From an uncultured Clostridia bacterium (lineage in GTDB: Bacteria > Bacillota > Clostridia > Oscillospirales > CAG-272): a DNA stretch of 44,240 nucleotides. The position numbers and the translations under genes are program-made. Below are positions 1 through 7,224 of this stretch, in pieces (the first letter of the stretch is position 1; the number at the start of each line of letters is the position of its first letter). Location of the stretch: contig CANQYV010000005.1 of NCBI GenBank assembly GCA_947628165.1, forward strand, positions 1 to 44,240, in the 5' to 3' direction. The notes beneath the pieces were generated by a model, which worked only from the letters and a program-made list of their open reading frames with translations, searched no databases and was not told where the DNA came from.

Positions 1-148
1 GAGCTATGCCGCCGCAAACCGGTGTGTGTTCGACTCCCCTCACCTTAAGCCATCCCGCATATAGCGGAAAAGGCAAATGCGCAGTTGAAACTTCTGTAAC
101 AAGCTCCGCAAGTTTTAATTACAAGTCCGTCGACTGACACGCGCTCCG

Positions 149-181
149 AAAAGCCCCCCTGAGAAATTGTTCTCTCTGGGG
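149..181 (-). terminator. probable terminator behind the zinc-ribbon gene
   Basis: Read on the minus strand, four C, a mismatch and GAGA pair with TCTC, the mismatch and four G. A short GC run and a TTTT stretch at 149-152 follow. It lies directly after the stop codon of the gene at 195. The stem has one mismatch and the U-tract is short, so this is a moderate call. Confidence 0.5.
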
Positions 182-194
182 AGCAAAAGCGGAA

Positions 195-383
195 TTACTT
201 GATCAGCTTTTTGAGTTGCTCTTCGTCTACATAAACGGAGACCTCGCCGTACTTCGGGCACACTGCCGCTTTTGGATAAACGGCCTTACCGGTCAAGCCC
301 TTCTTGCGGATCACATTGCCGTAACCGCCGGTGAATGTGAAGTCTTCTTCCATTTCCGCTCCGCAACGTATGCACTTTCTCAT
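195..383 (-). CDS. small zinc-ribbon protein, one ligand cysteine replaced
   Basis: A 62-residue protein. It opens with a CxxC knuckle (C4, C7). The second knuckle, which in this kind of small clostridial zinc-ribbon protein is normally CPxCG, reads CPKYG (C42, Y45), so three of four expected ligands remain. The ATG at 383 is chosen because AAGAGGTGG lies five bases upstream; a GTG three codons further up would sit inside that ribosome binding site. The role is unknown; such ribbons are usually assumed to bind nucleic acid or protein. It lies in the accessory-looking end of the window, outside the segment bounded by the 18-bp repeats, and a hairpin terminator follows. Family assignment is by motif only. 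Confidence 0.6.
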   Translation of the reverse strand: MRKCIRCGAEMEEDFTFTGGYGNVIRKKGLTGKAVYPKAAVCPKYGEVSVYVDEEQLKKLIK

Positions 384-427
384 CTTTGCCACCTCTTATT
401 TATTTTTTCTTCTCTCACTCGCCCTGT

Positions 428-445
428 GGCTTCATTGTCGGGAAG
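428..445. repeat. 18-bp direct repeat, left copy (lysS tail)
   Basis: GGCTTCATTGTCGGGAAG is found here and, in the same orientation, at 2445-2462 inside the last codons of lysS. On the minus strand both copies read Phe-Pro-Thr-Met-Lys-Pro in frame; here the reading continues Gln-Gly-Glu-stop. The copies enclose about 2 kb holding the DUF4143 ATPase pseudogene, its promoter and the lysS terminator. The rest of 384-616 shows no supportable gene. A 25-codon frame through this repeat has no ribosome binding site. Confidence 0.6.
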
Positions 446-616
446 CCAATGGGACTGATCGCAATCGGTGATATTTTGTTGGATGTCTTCATATACGGTG
501 TCCTTAGAAAATACACCTGATCCATAACTCCGAAGTCAGTATACCACACTGCCGCAGAACAATCAAGTTAAGGCGACCTGTTTTTCAATTATATCAAAAA
601 TTGCCGGATAAATGCT

Positions 617-1971
617 CTATTTCAGCGCGTCCAGATCCAGCTTGTATATCAGCTTTTCGTCCAACCGTTCCCGCTCCAGAAACATCAGCATATACATCGG
701 ATAATATGTGATCTTTCCGATCACCGTTACATTGTCGTTTTGAAAAACATATGCCTCCGGTATCGCATAGTCCGCATTGTCCATCACCGTGTTGAGCGCG
801 GCGTGTCTTGTGTAGTCTTTTCCCGACTTTATTTCGATAGGCAGGATCTCGCCGTTTCTCTCGATGAGAAAATCAAGCTCTCCCTGCTTTCTGCTGTTGA
901 AGTAGTAAAGGTCAAAGCCGTGCGCCGTCAACTCCTGTGCCGCCGCATTTTCATAAACGGAGCCGTAATTGATACCCTTTTCGTGATTCAGTATCTTTAT
1001 CTGTATGCCGTTCATATACATGGATGCCAAAAGTCCCACGTCCGACAGATACAGCTTGAACAGATTTGTGGACTGCGACATCCTGAGCGGGACGACCGGC
1101 TCGCTCGCGCAGAACGTCGGCAGCGCCACGCCCGCGTCCTTCAGCCAGATAAAGCTGTTCGTATACCTTGAAAACTTGAAGTGTTCATTGAGATTTTTCA
1201 ATATGAACCGCTTGTTCTTCGAATTGAGTTCGCTTGGGATCAGATCAAATATTTCCTCGATATAGAGCTTGTGTTCCGGGTCATACTGGCTAATGTCCAT
1301 TTTATAGAGCGTGACGATAGATTCCTGCTCGCGCACGACCTCTTGCAAGTTGTTTGTTTCAAGATACTTATTTACAGCCGCCGGCATCCCGCCCACGATC
1401 AGATACAGCTCAAAAAGTGCCGTCATCTTTTCGTGAACAAGAGTGTCTACCGGGGTTTTCTTTTCAAAAGAGTTTTTGAGTGAAGAAATGATCCTTTCCG
1501 AAACGCCGTTTGCAATCGCAAATTCCTCAAAATCGAGCGGAAACATCTCGACAACATCCATATATCCGACAGGTACGGAGCGGATATCCCTAAGCTCGAT
1601 CCCGAGAAGCGAGCCGCTTAAAATATATTTGTAGCTCCCTTCCTCCACCAGAAACTTAACGGCAGTGATGATCTCTTTACAGACCTGGACCTCATCAAGG
1701 AATATAAGCGTTTCGCCCGGTATCAGCGGAGCATTTGCTACAGCCGAAAGTCTGAGAAGCATGTCATCGCTGGTTTTTGCATTCTCAAACAGACTCTGCG
1801 CCGACCTGTCCTGAAGAAAATTGATCTCTACGACCGACTTATAATGCTTTGCTGCAAAATCGCGATAATATACGTTTTCCCTACCTGCCGCGCTCCGGTA
1901 ACAAGCAGCGCTTTCTTATCCGTGGATTCATAAAATCTTTGCAGTTCCTTCTCAATTTTTCTTTGTATCAT
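617..1971 (-). pseudogene. AAA/DUF4143-type ATPase, broken by one frameshift
   Basis: The N-terminal part carries a Walker A motif (GARQVGKT) and stops early. The remainder (617 to about 1880) is open in another frame and reads continuously through LIFLDEVQ (Walker B region) to the end. Omitting one base near 1861-1866 explains the break: restoring it gives a smooth GKTYIIRDFAAKHY junction. The C-terminal domain shows a PD-(D/E)xK-like signature (ELDFLI, then IEIKSGK), as expected of DUF4143, whose biological role is not established. Joined length would be about 450 residues, normal for the family. The ATG at 1971 is preferred because the longer frame to 2034 would begin inside the promoter; its ribosome binding site is weak. 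A sequencing error cannot be excluded. Confidence 0.75.
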
Positions 1972-1983
1972 ACATCTGCTCGC

Positions 1984-2066
1984 TTTTGTCCGTTTTTCAA
2001 TATCAATTATAGCGCTTTTTGTCCGTTTTGTCAACGCTAATTATGTCTGTTTTGTCCGTTTTTCAA
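1984..2066 (-). repeat. three 33-bp tandem repeats across the ATPase promoter
   Basis: TTTTGTCCGTTTTTCAA occurs at 1984-2000 and 2050-2066, with a near copy (TTTTGTCCGTTTTGTCAA) at 2017-2034. The start-to-start distance is exactly 33 bp each time, about three helical turns. The central copy overlaps the -35 box and spacer of the promoter, one lies just downstream of the -10 box and one upstream. The arrangement fits a regularly phased operator or a duplicated promoter unit. No gene is seen between 2067 and the terminator at 2258. Confidence 0.75.
2006..2034 (-). promoter_or_regulatory. consensus sigma-A promoter for the DUF4143 ATPase
   Basis: On the minus strand TTGACA (2029-2034), a 17-bp spacer and TATAAT (2006-2011): both hexamers match consensus exactly. 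The predicted start near 1999 leaves a leader of roughly 28 nt before the ATG at 1971. The promoter is buried in the 33-bp repeats. Confidence 0.85.
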
Positions 2067-2257
2067 AAACATAAATTTCCTGCACCATGACGCATGATGA
2101 GGTTGGCAAGCTCAGTTTGCGTAATTTGTGTTAATTTATTTTCGTATTTTGCGCTGATTTCTTTTCGCACTTTGCGCAACTCGATTTCTGCAATTCTCTC
2201 TCATTCTTCTTTTGCCGACAGTAACAAATATAAATATCGACAATTTACGCAAGAAGC

Positions 2258-2294
2258 GAAAAAGCCCGCAGGAAACATGCGATTCCTGCGGGCT
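2258..2294 (-). terminator. rho-independent terminator of lysS
   Basis: A perfect 12-bp stem (AGCCCGCAGGAA with its complement) and an 8-nt loop are followed on the minus strand by a run of T. It is the first strong hairpin after the lysS stop at 2432. Confidence 0.85.
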
Positions 2295-2431
2295 GAATTT
2301 CAAGAAATATGCGATTTTTCACCCTCTGCACGATTTTCTGCATCGTTTGATGTAAGTTTGATGTAAATCGTGTTTTTCGGGCGAATTTCGGGTTTCAAAA
2401 ATGCTTGATTTACAAGGCTTTTTCGGCTCTT

Positions 2432-3934
2432 TTAGTCGTCCAAGGGCTTCATTGTCGGGAAGAGGAGGACGTCTCTTATCGAGGGGCTGTCGGTGAGGAG
2501 CATTACGAGCCTGTCTACGCCGAAGCCGAGGCCGCCTGTCGGGGGCATGCCGTACTCGAGCGCGGTGATGAAGTCGTCGTCGACCTTTGCCGTGCTGTTC
2601 GGGTCTTCCTTATGCTTCGCCGCCACCTGACGCTCGAATCTTTCTCTCTGGTCGATGGGGTCGTTGAGCTCGGAGAACGCATTTCCCATCTCGGAGCAGC
2701 AGATGAAATATTCAAACCTCTCCGTGAACGCGGGCTCGTCCGCCTTGCGCTTCGCGAGCGGGCTGTTCTCGACGGGATAATCGTATATGATCGTCGGCTG
2801 TACGAGCTTGTCCTCAACGAACGCGTCGAACAGCTCGGCGAGGACCGTCCCCTTTGTCGCGCCGTCCGGCACCTTGACGCCCGCCGCGGCTGCCGCCGCT
2901 CTCGCGTCCTCGTCCGACGTCCACGCGTAATAGTCTATCCCCGAATACTTCTTCACGGACTCCGCCATCGTGAGCCGCTCCCAATTTCCGAGGTCTATTT
3001 CCGTGCCCTGATAATTTATGACCGTGCTGCCGCAGACCTTATTTGCGAGCGCGGGGTAAAGCTCGGTGACGATATCCATCATCCCGTGGTAATCGGTGAA
3101 CGCCTGATAAAGCTCGACCGACGTGAACTCCGGATTGTGGCGCGTGTCCATGCCCTCGTTGCGGAATATTCTCCCGACCTCGTACACGCGGTCCATGCCG
3201 CCGACGATGAGGCGCTTCAGATAAAGCTCCGTCTCAATGCGGAGAAACATCGGCAGGTCGAGCGTGTTGTGATACGTCTTGAACGGACGCGCCGCAGCAC
3301 CTATCTCGTGCGTCGTCAAAATCGGAGTATCGACCTCGAGAAAGCCCTTGCCGTCGAGAAATTCCCTTATTCCGGCGAGGATCTTCGAGCGCTTCACGAA
3401 TGTGTCCTTGACCTCGGGGTTCATTATTAGGTCGACGTACCTCTGCCTGTATCTCATATCCGTATCGCGCAGGCCGTGGAACTTTTCGGGCAGCGGCAGG
3501 AGCGACTTCGACAGAAGCTCTATCCCGAACGCGTGGACGGATATCTCGCCCCGCCTCGTCCTGAAAACCTCGCCCTCGACGCCTATGATGTCGCCGATAT
3601 CCCACTTCTTGAACTGCTCGAACGATTCCTCACCGACGTCGTTGACGCGGACATAGCACTGGATCCTGCCTTTTCCGTCGGCTATATCGATGAAGTTCGC
3701 CTTGCCCATGTCGCGGCGGCTCATCATTCTGCCGGCGATCCTGACGCGCTTGCCCTCCATCTCTTCAAAATTCGAGACGATGTCGGCGGTATACGCGTCA
3801 AAATCATATCTCACCTTCTGATACGGGTCGAGCCCCGCCGCGCGCAGCGCGTCCAGCTTCTCGCGCCTTATCCTTATTACGTCGGAAAGCTCCTCGCCTC
3901 CGTTTTCAACGACTTCGTTTTCCATGTCGCTCAT
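2432..3934 (-). CDS. lysS: lysyl-tRNA synthetase, class II
   Basis: Charges tRNA-Lys with lysine in the cytoplasm. The 500 residues match the bacterial class II enzyme. An N-terminal OB-fold anticodon-binding domain (about 60-160) contains RIAGRMMSRRDMGKANF. The catalytic core follows, with motif 2 (RNEGMDTRHNPEFT) and motif 3 (GFGVDRLVMLL), ending FPTMKPLDD. The ATG has CAGGAGAACGG just upstream. It follows greA by about 100 bp, and the two are commonly linked in Firmicutes; a hairpin in between may separate or attenuate transcription. A terminator lies about 140 bp downstream, and its last codons are duplicated at 428-445. Confidence 0.97.
   Translation of the reverse strand: MSDMENEVVENGGEELSDVIRIRREKLDALRAAGLDPYQKVRYDFDAYTADIVSNFEEMEGKRVRIAGRMMSRRDMGKANFIDIADGKGRIQCYVRVNDVGEESFEQFKKWDIGDIIGVEGEVFRTRRGEISVHAFGIELLSKSLLPLPEKFHGLRDTDMRYRQRYVDLIMNPEVKDTFVKRSKILAGIREFLDGKGFLEVDTPILTTHEIGAAARPFKTYHNTLDLPMFLRIETELYLKRLIVGGMDRVYEVGRIFRNEGMDTRHNPEFTSVELYQAFTDYHGMMDIVTELYPALANKVCGSTVINYQGTEIDLGNWERLTMAESVKKYSGIDYYAWTSDEDARAAAAAAGVKVPDGATKGTVLAELFDAFVEDKLVQPTIIYDYPVENSPLAKRKADEPAFTERFEYFICCSEMGNAFSELNDPIDQRERFERQVAAKHKEDPNSTAKVDDDFITALEYGMPPTGGLGFGVDRLVMLLTDSPSIRDVLLFPTMKPLDD
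2445..2462. repeat. 18-bp direct repeat, right copy (inside lysS)
   Basis: The partner of 428-445. It encodes the conserved FPTMKP end of lysyl-tRNA synthetase, so this copy is the ancestral sequence and the left one is the extra copy. Confidence 0.6.
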
Positions 3935-3960
3935 TTTCCGTTCTCCTGTTTTCTTTAACG

Positions 3961-3999
3961 TTTTAAAAGGAGGGGCCCGGTCAAGGTCCCTCCCTTTTC
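3961..3999 (-). terminator. terminator/attenuator between greA and lysS
   Basis: On the minus strand AAAAGGGAGGG pairs with CCCCTCCTTTT through one bulge, and the descending arm ends in TTTT. It lies 38 bp after the greA stop and directly before the lysS ribosome binding site, so it may act as a partial terminator within a greA-lysS transcript. Confidence 0.6.
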
Positions 4000-4036
4000 C
4001 CTTGAAAAGCGGCCTTTATTCTTTTGCGGCACCGCG

Positions 4037-4531
4037 TCAGTTTTTGTTCGTTCTCCCGACCTCTTTTACGCGGAGCTTCAGCACGGAGCCGTTCGGGACG
4101 TGTATCTCGACCTCATCCTCCGCGCGTTTGCCTATGAGCGCAGCACCTATCGGGGACTGATCCGAAATATTGCCTATAAGCGCGTTCGCCTCATTCGAGC
4201 TGACGATGTTGTATTCAAGCTCCTCGTCGAACGTCTCGTCGTACACCTTGACGTGCGCGCCGACGCTGACTACGCTCTCGTCGACCTCGGCCTCGTGAAC
4301 GACGACCGCGTTCTTTATGAGCGCGTCGAGCTCGCTTATCCTGCCCTCGACCTTCGCCTGCTCGTCCTTCGCCTCGTCGTACTCGCTGTTCTCGGAAAGA
4401 TCTCCGTATGAACGCGCGAGCGCGAGCGCGTCTTTCACCTCGCGGCGGCGCACATTTTTCAGATATTCGTACTCCTCAACGAGCGCGCGATATCCCTCTT
4501 CGGTATAATGCTGCTTTTTGGACTCTGCCAT
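4037..4531 (-). CDS. greA: transcription elongation factor GreA
   Basis: Rescues backtracked RNA polymerase by stimulating cleavage of the nascent RNA. The protein has 164 residues, near the family's 158. The N-terminal coiled-coil carries the acidic tip motif GDLSENSEYDEAK (about residues 43-55), which reaches into the secondary channel. The C-terminal FKBP-like domain contains SPIGAALIGK, typical of GreA. The start has AAAGGA upstream at a slightly long spacing. It is the last gene of the rsmE-ftsEX-M23-S41 run, 34 bp behind the protease gene, and is followed by a hairpin before lysS. Confidence 0.95.
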   Translation of the reverse strand: MAESKKQHYTEEGYRALVEEYEYLKNVRRREVKDALALARSYGDLSENSEYDEAKDEQAKVEGRISELDALIKNAVVVHEAEVDESVVSVGAHVKVYDETFDEELEYNIVSSNEANALIGNISDQSPIGAALIGKRAEDEVEIHVPNGSVLKLRVKEVGRTNKN

Positions 4532-4565
4532 GTCTGCGGTTTCCTTTCGGTTATATCAGTTTGCG

Positions 4566-5795
4566 TTACTTTCTTATCTCCTCGATGGCACGCCTGAGCT
4601 GCGTGTCCTCGTCCTCGGTGAGCTTGTATATGTTGACGTTTGCGACCTCCGGCTCCATTTCGACCGTGATGTCGGGCGTAACGCCGACGCCCTCGTAATT
4701 GTCCGAATACGGCGGCGAATACATCTTGTACGATATCGAGAGCGCGTCCCCGTCCGGCAGCCGCCTTATCGACTGGACGGTCCCCTTGCCGTATGTCACG
4801 GTGCCGATGACTGTCGCGAGCTTGTAATCCTTTATCGCGGAGGTGAAAAGCTCGCCGGCAGAAGCCGTGCTTTCGTTACATATTATGACCATCTTCATGT
4901 CGAGACAGTCGGCGTCCGAATTTATTGTTTCGACGCTGCCGTCCTTCGAGATGAGCCTTACTATCGGCCCCTCGGGAAGAATGTAGTCGAGTATCGCCGT
5001 AACGGAGTCGAGCAGACCACCGGGATTGTTCCTCACGTCGAGCACGAGCCTGTCACACCCGTGTGTCTTCAGATCTTCGACGGCAGCCTTAAACTGAGAC
5101 GGCGTGCCTGCATCAAAGCTCAGTATGCGGATATATCCGACGCTCGCGTCCGTGCTTGTCACATGGTGGAGCACCGTCTGCTCCGTGACCTTCGCGCGCT
5201 TGACGGAGATATCCTTCGTCTCCCCGCCGCTGACGAGCGTGAGCTCGACGTATGTGCCCTCCTCGCCCTTTACGTTGTCGATGGCGGGGTAATATCCGAG
5301 CTTCTCCACCGTCTCGCCTCCGACGGCGACGATGAGGTCTCCCGGAAGGATGCCTGCTTCCTCGGCGGGAGAGTCCGGCATCGTGTTCACGACCTCTATG
5401 CATTTGCTGTCCGCGTTGTATATCACATGGACCCCGATGCCGACGAGCTCTGCGTTCGTATCCGCCATCCGCTCCGCATATTCCTCGGGCGTCATATACG
5501 AGCCGTATTTGTCGACCGCGGCAACGTATGCGTCAACGACGGCCTCGAGCGCGCCCGACTCGTCGAGCTCGCCTATATAGAGTTCGTCGTAAAGCTCCAT
5601 TATTTCGGCGAGCTTGCGCTCTATCTCGGACGTGCCGGCGTCGTCTTTGGCTTTTTTGTCATACGCGCTGTCGACCGCGATATATGTTATCTGAAACGTT
5701 ATTATTGCGGCGACCGCCGCGACAGCGACGGTCACCCAAACGGAATATTTCTTTTTCATCTTCGGCTCTTTTTCAGGCTCTGTCACGTTTGTCAT
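4566..5795 (-). CDS. S41 C-terminal processing peptidase, PDZ-containing, membrane-anchored
   Basis: A 409-residue serine protease of the CtpA/CtpB family, which trims or degrades extracytoplasmic proteins. One N-terminal membrane helix (about 17-40) is followed by a helical region, a PDZ domain (about 115-205, with GILPGDLIVAVGG) and the catalytic domain. The Ser/Lys pair is S312 in STASAGE and K337 in YGKGTVQ; the 25-residue spacing matches CtpB-type enzymes. The ATG overlaps the upstream M23 stop as ATGA, implying translational coupling. In Bacillus subtilis, ctpB also lies next to ftsEX, so it may process a hydrolase, FtsX or a sporulation protein. Substrate choice is inference. Confidence 0.92.
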   Translation of the reverse strand: MTNVTEPEKEPKMKKKYSVWVTVAVAAVAAIITFQITYIAVDSAYDKKAKDDAGTSEIERKLAEIMELYDELYIGELDESGALEAVVDAYVAAVDKYGSYMTPEEYAERMADTNAELVGIGVHVIYNADSKCIEVVNTMPDSPAEEAGILPGDLIVAVGGETVEKLGYYPAIDNVKGEEGTYVELTLVSGGETKDISVKRAKVTEQTVLHHVTSTDASVGYIRILSFDAGTPSQFKAAVEDLKTHGCDRLVLDVRNNPGGLLDSVTAILDYILPEGPIVRLISKDGSVETINSDADCLDMKMVIICNESTASAGELFTSAIKDYKLATVIGTVTYGKGTVQSIRRLPDGDALSISYKMYSPPYSDNYEGVGVTPDITVEMEPEVANVNIYKLTEDEDTQLRRAIEEIRK

Positions 5796-7192
5796 CCTTT
5801 AGGTACTGTGAAATAATCGAGTGCGTCGACGCGTTCGGTACCGAGTCTCACCTCAAGATGCAGATGGTTGCCGGTGGCTTGCCCGGTCGAGCCGACCTCC
5901 GCTATGACTTGACCCTGCTCAACGTAGTCGCCCACCTTCGAGATAAGCTTGCTGCAATGCGCGTACAGCGTGAAGATCCCGTCTCCGTGGTCTATCATTA
6001 TGTAGTTTCCGTAGCTTGAGCTCTTTTTGGATATTACGACCGTACCTGCCCTGCCCGCGTATATCTTTGCCCCTTTGGGAGCGTATATGTCGGTGCCGCT
6101 GTGGTACGTCGTCTTGCCCGAACCGAACGGGTCTTTTCTGTATCCGAAGCGCGAGGTTATGTTCGTGTATTTTTTGTCGAGCGGCCAGAGGTACGTCACC
6201 TTTCCGTCCTCGGGCGGCTCGGGAGATGTCGTTTCAGGCGCGCCTGTCGTCTCCTCTGTTGCTGCCCCGCCTGTATCGTTTTTGCTTTCCTCGGCGCGGC
6301 GGCTCTCTTCGAGCCTCCTGCTCTCTTCGCGGCTTTCCTCCGCCTTTCGGCTTTCCTCAGCTTTTCGGCTCTCCTCGGCTTTCCGCTCTTCTTCCTGCTT
6401 TCTTATTATCTCTTGGATGAGCGCTTCTATCTCTTTGTTTTCGCGCTCCTCCTCTTCATCGAGCCTCTTCTGTATCTCCTCGCGTTCCTCAAGATCCTTC
6501 ATCGCGTTGTCTATGAGGCTCGCGTCCTGAGCGGAGAGGCGGTCTGCCTCCTCGCGGTCCGTCTCGAGTGAGGCAAGCACGGCCTCCTCGTCCGCAAGGC
6601 TTTTGTCATGTGCCTGCTTCGCCTCGTCAAGCTCCTTTTCAAGGCGCTTCTGCTCGTTCATGAGCAAAGTGTCATATCTCATGAGGTTTGCGGCATTCTC
6701 TATCCCGATAAGGAAGTCCATGATGCTTTCCGCGTCAAAGAGCACCTCGAGATATGAAGCGAATGTTCCGCCGGACTCGTAGGACACAACCATGCGCTCC
6801 TTGATATCCTCGTAGAGCTGCGCCTGTTCGTCCTGCTTTTTCTTGATATCGTCCGCGTACTGCTGCGAGCGCGCACGCATCGCCTCGACGAGAAGCTCCG
6901 CCTCCGCTATCTTTTCGTCACTGAGCTCAACGAGCGAGTCGTAATACGCCTTTTCCTTCATAAGGTCGTCGATGCTGTCCGAAAGGCCCGCGATCTCGTT
7001 TCTTATTCTTTCCTGCTCGCGCTTTATCTCTTCTATCCTGTCCTCATGCTTGGCAACGTCATCATTTGAAGTCGCTGACGCCGCGTTTACGGAGATGACG
7101 CGAACTGCGGAAAAGCTCAGAAATACAATGGCGGCGGCAAGAAGCGCGCTTACGGATCTTTTCGGTCCCGACAAAAAAATTTTCGGTTTCAC
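5792..7192 (-). CDS. secreted coiled-coil M23 murein hydrolase (EnvC/PcsB-like), copy 1
   Basis: A 466-residue protein: signal peptide (about 1-38), long coiled coil (about 45-265), a Glu/Ser/Arg-rich stretch built on EESRKA repeats (about 268-304), a Thr/Pro/Glu linker, and a C-terminal LytM/M23 peptidase domain (332-466). Zinc ligands look intact: HSGTD (H364, D368) and HLH (H443, H445), plus LYAH. Such proteins cut peptide cross-links in peptidoglycan and are often switched by FtsEX via the coiled coil. The start is GTG, set by GGAGGGG nine bases upstream. It lies 32 bp after its paralogue, and its TGA overlaps the S41 protease ATG. It has the same domain order as copy 2 but a longer linker. 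Confidence 0.92.
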   Translation of the reverse strand: MKPKIFLSGPKRSVSALLAAAIVFLSFSAVRVISVNAASATSNDDVAKHEDRIEEIKREQERIRNEIAGLSDSIDDLMKEKAYYDSLVELSDEKIAEAELLVEAMRARSQQYADDIKKKQDEQAQLYEDIKERMVVSYESGGTFASYLEVLFDAESIMDFLIGIENAANLMRYDTLLMNEQKRLEKELDEAKQAHDKSLADEEAVLASLETDREEADRLSAQDASLIDNAMKDLEEREEIQKRLDEEEERENKEIEALIQEIIRKQEEERKAEESRKAEESRKAEESREESRRLEESRRAEESKNDTGGAATEETTGAPETTSPEPPEDGKVTYLWPLDKKYTNITSRFGYRKDPFGSGKTTYHSGTDIYAPKGAKIYAGRAGTVVISKKSSSYGNYIMIDHGDGIFTLYAHCSKLISKVGDYVEQGQVIAEVGSTGQATGNHLHLEVRLGTERVDALDYFTVPKG

Positions 7193-7224
7193 AGGCTTTT
7201 GCCCCTCCTTTCAGGATAACGTGA

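Noticed and set aside
1-50. tRNA/tmRNA-like 3' end (GTGTTCGACTCCC, T-loop pattern)
   Set aside because: The T-stem pairs at only two of five positions, no CCA or acceptor pairing partner is visible, and the 5' part is outside the window.
384-500. 25-codon minus-strand frame ending FPTMKPQGE
   Set aside because: No ribosome binding site; the match to the LysRS end is explained by the 18-bp repeat. Kept as a repeat, not a gene.
2063-2205. Minus-strand open frame with a charged helix-like sequence (ELRKVRKEISAKYENK)
   Set aside because: It has no ATG or ribosome binding site and ends inside the tandem repeats; possibly a gene remnant, but not supportable.
4518-5816. Long plus-strand open frame opposite the S41 protease; similar frames at 7285-8547 and 15160-16443
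   Set aside because: Antisense shadows caused by strong GC-ending codon bias of real minus-strand genes; they have no motifs and no ribosome binding sites.
6279-6400. Short tandem DNA repeats that could be taken for a CRISPR-like array
   Set aside because: They encode the EESRKA repeats in frame inside an M23 hydrolase and have no spacers.
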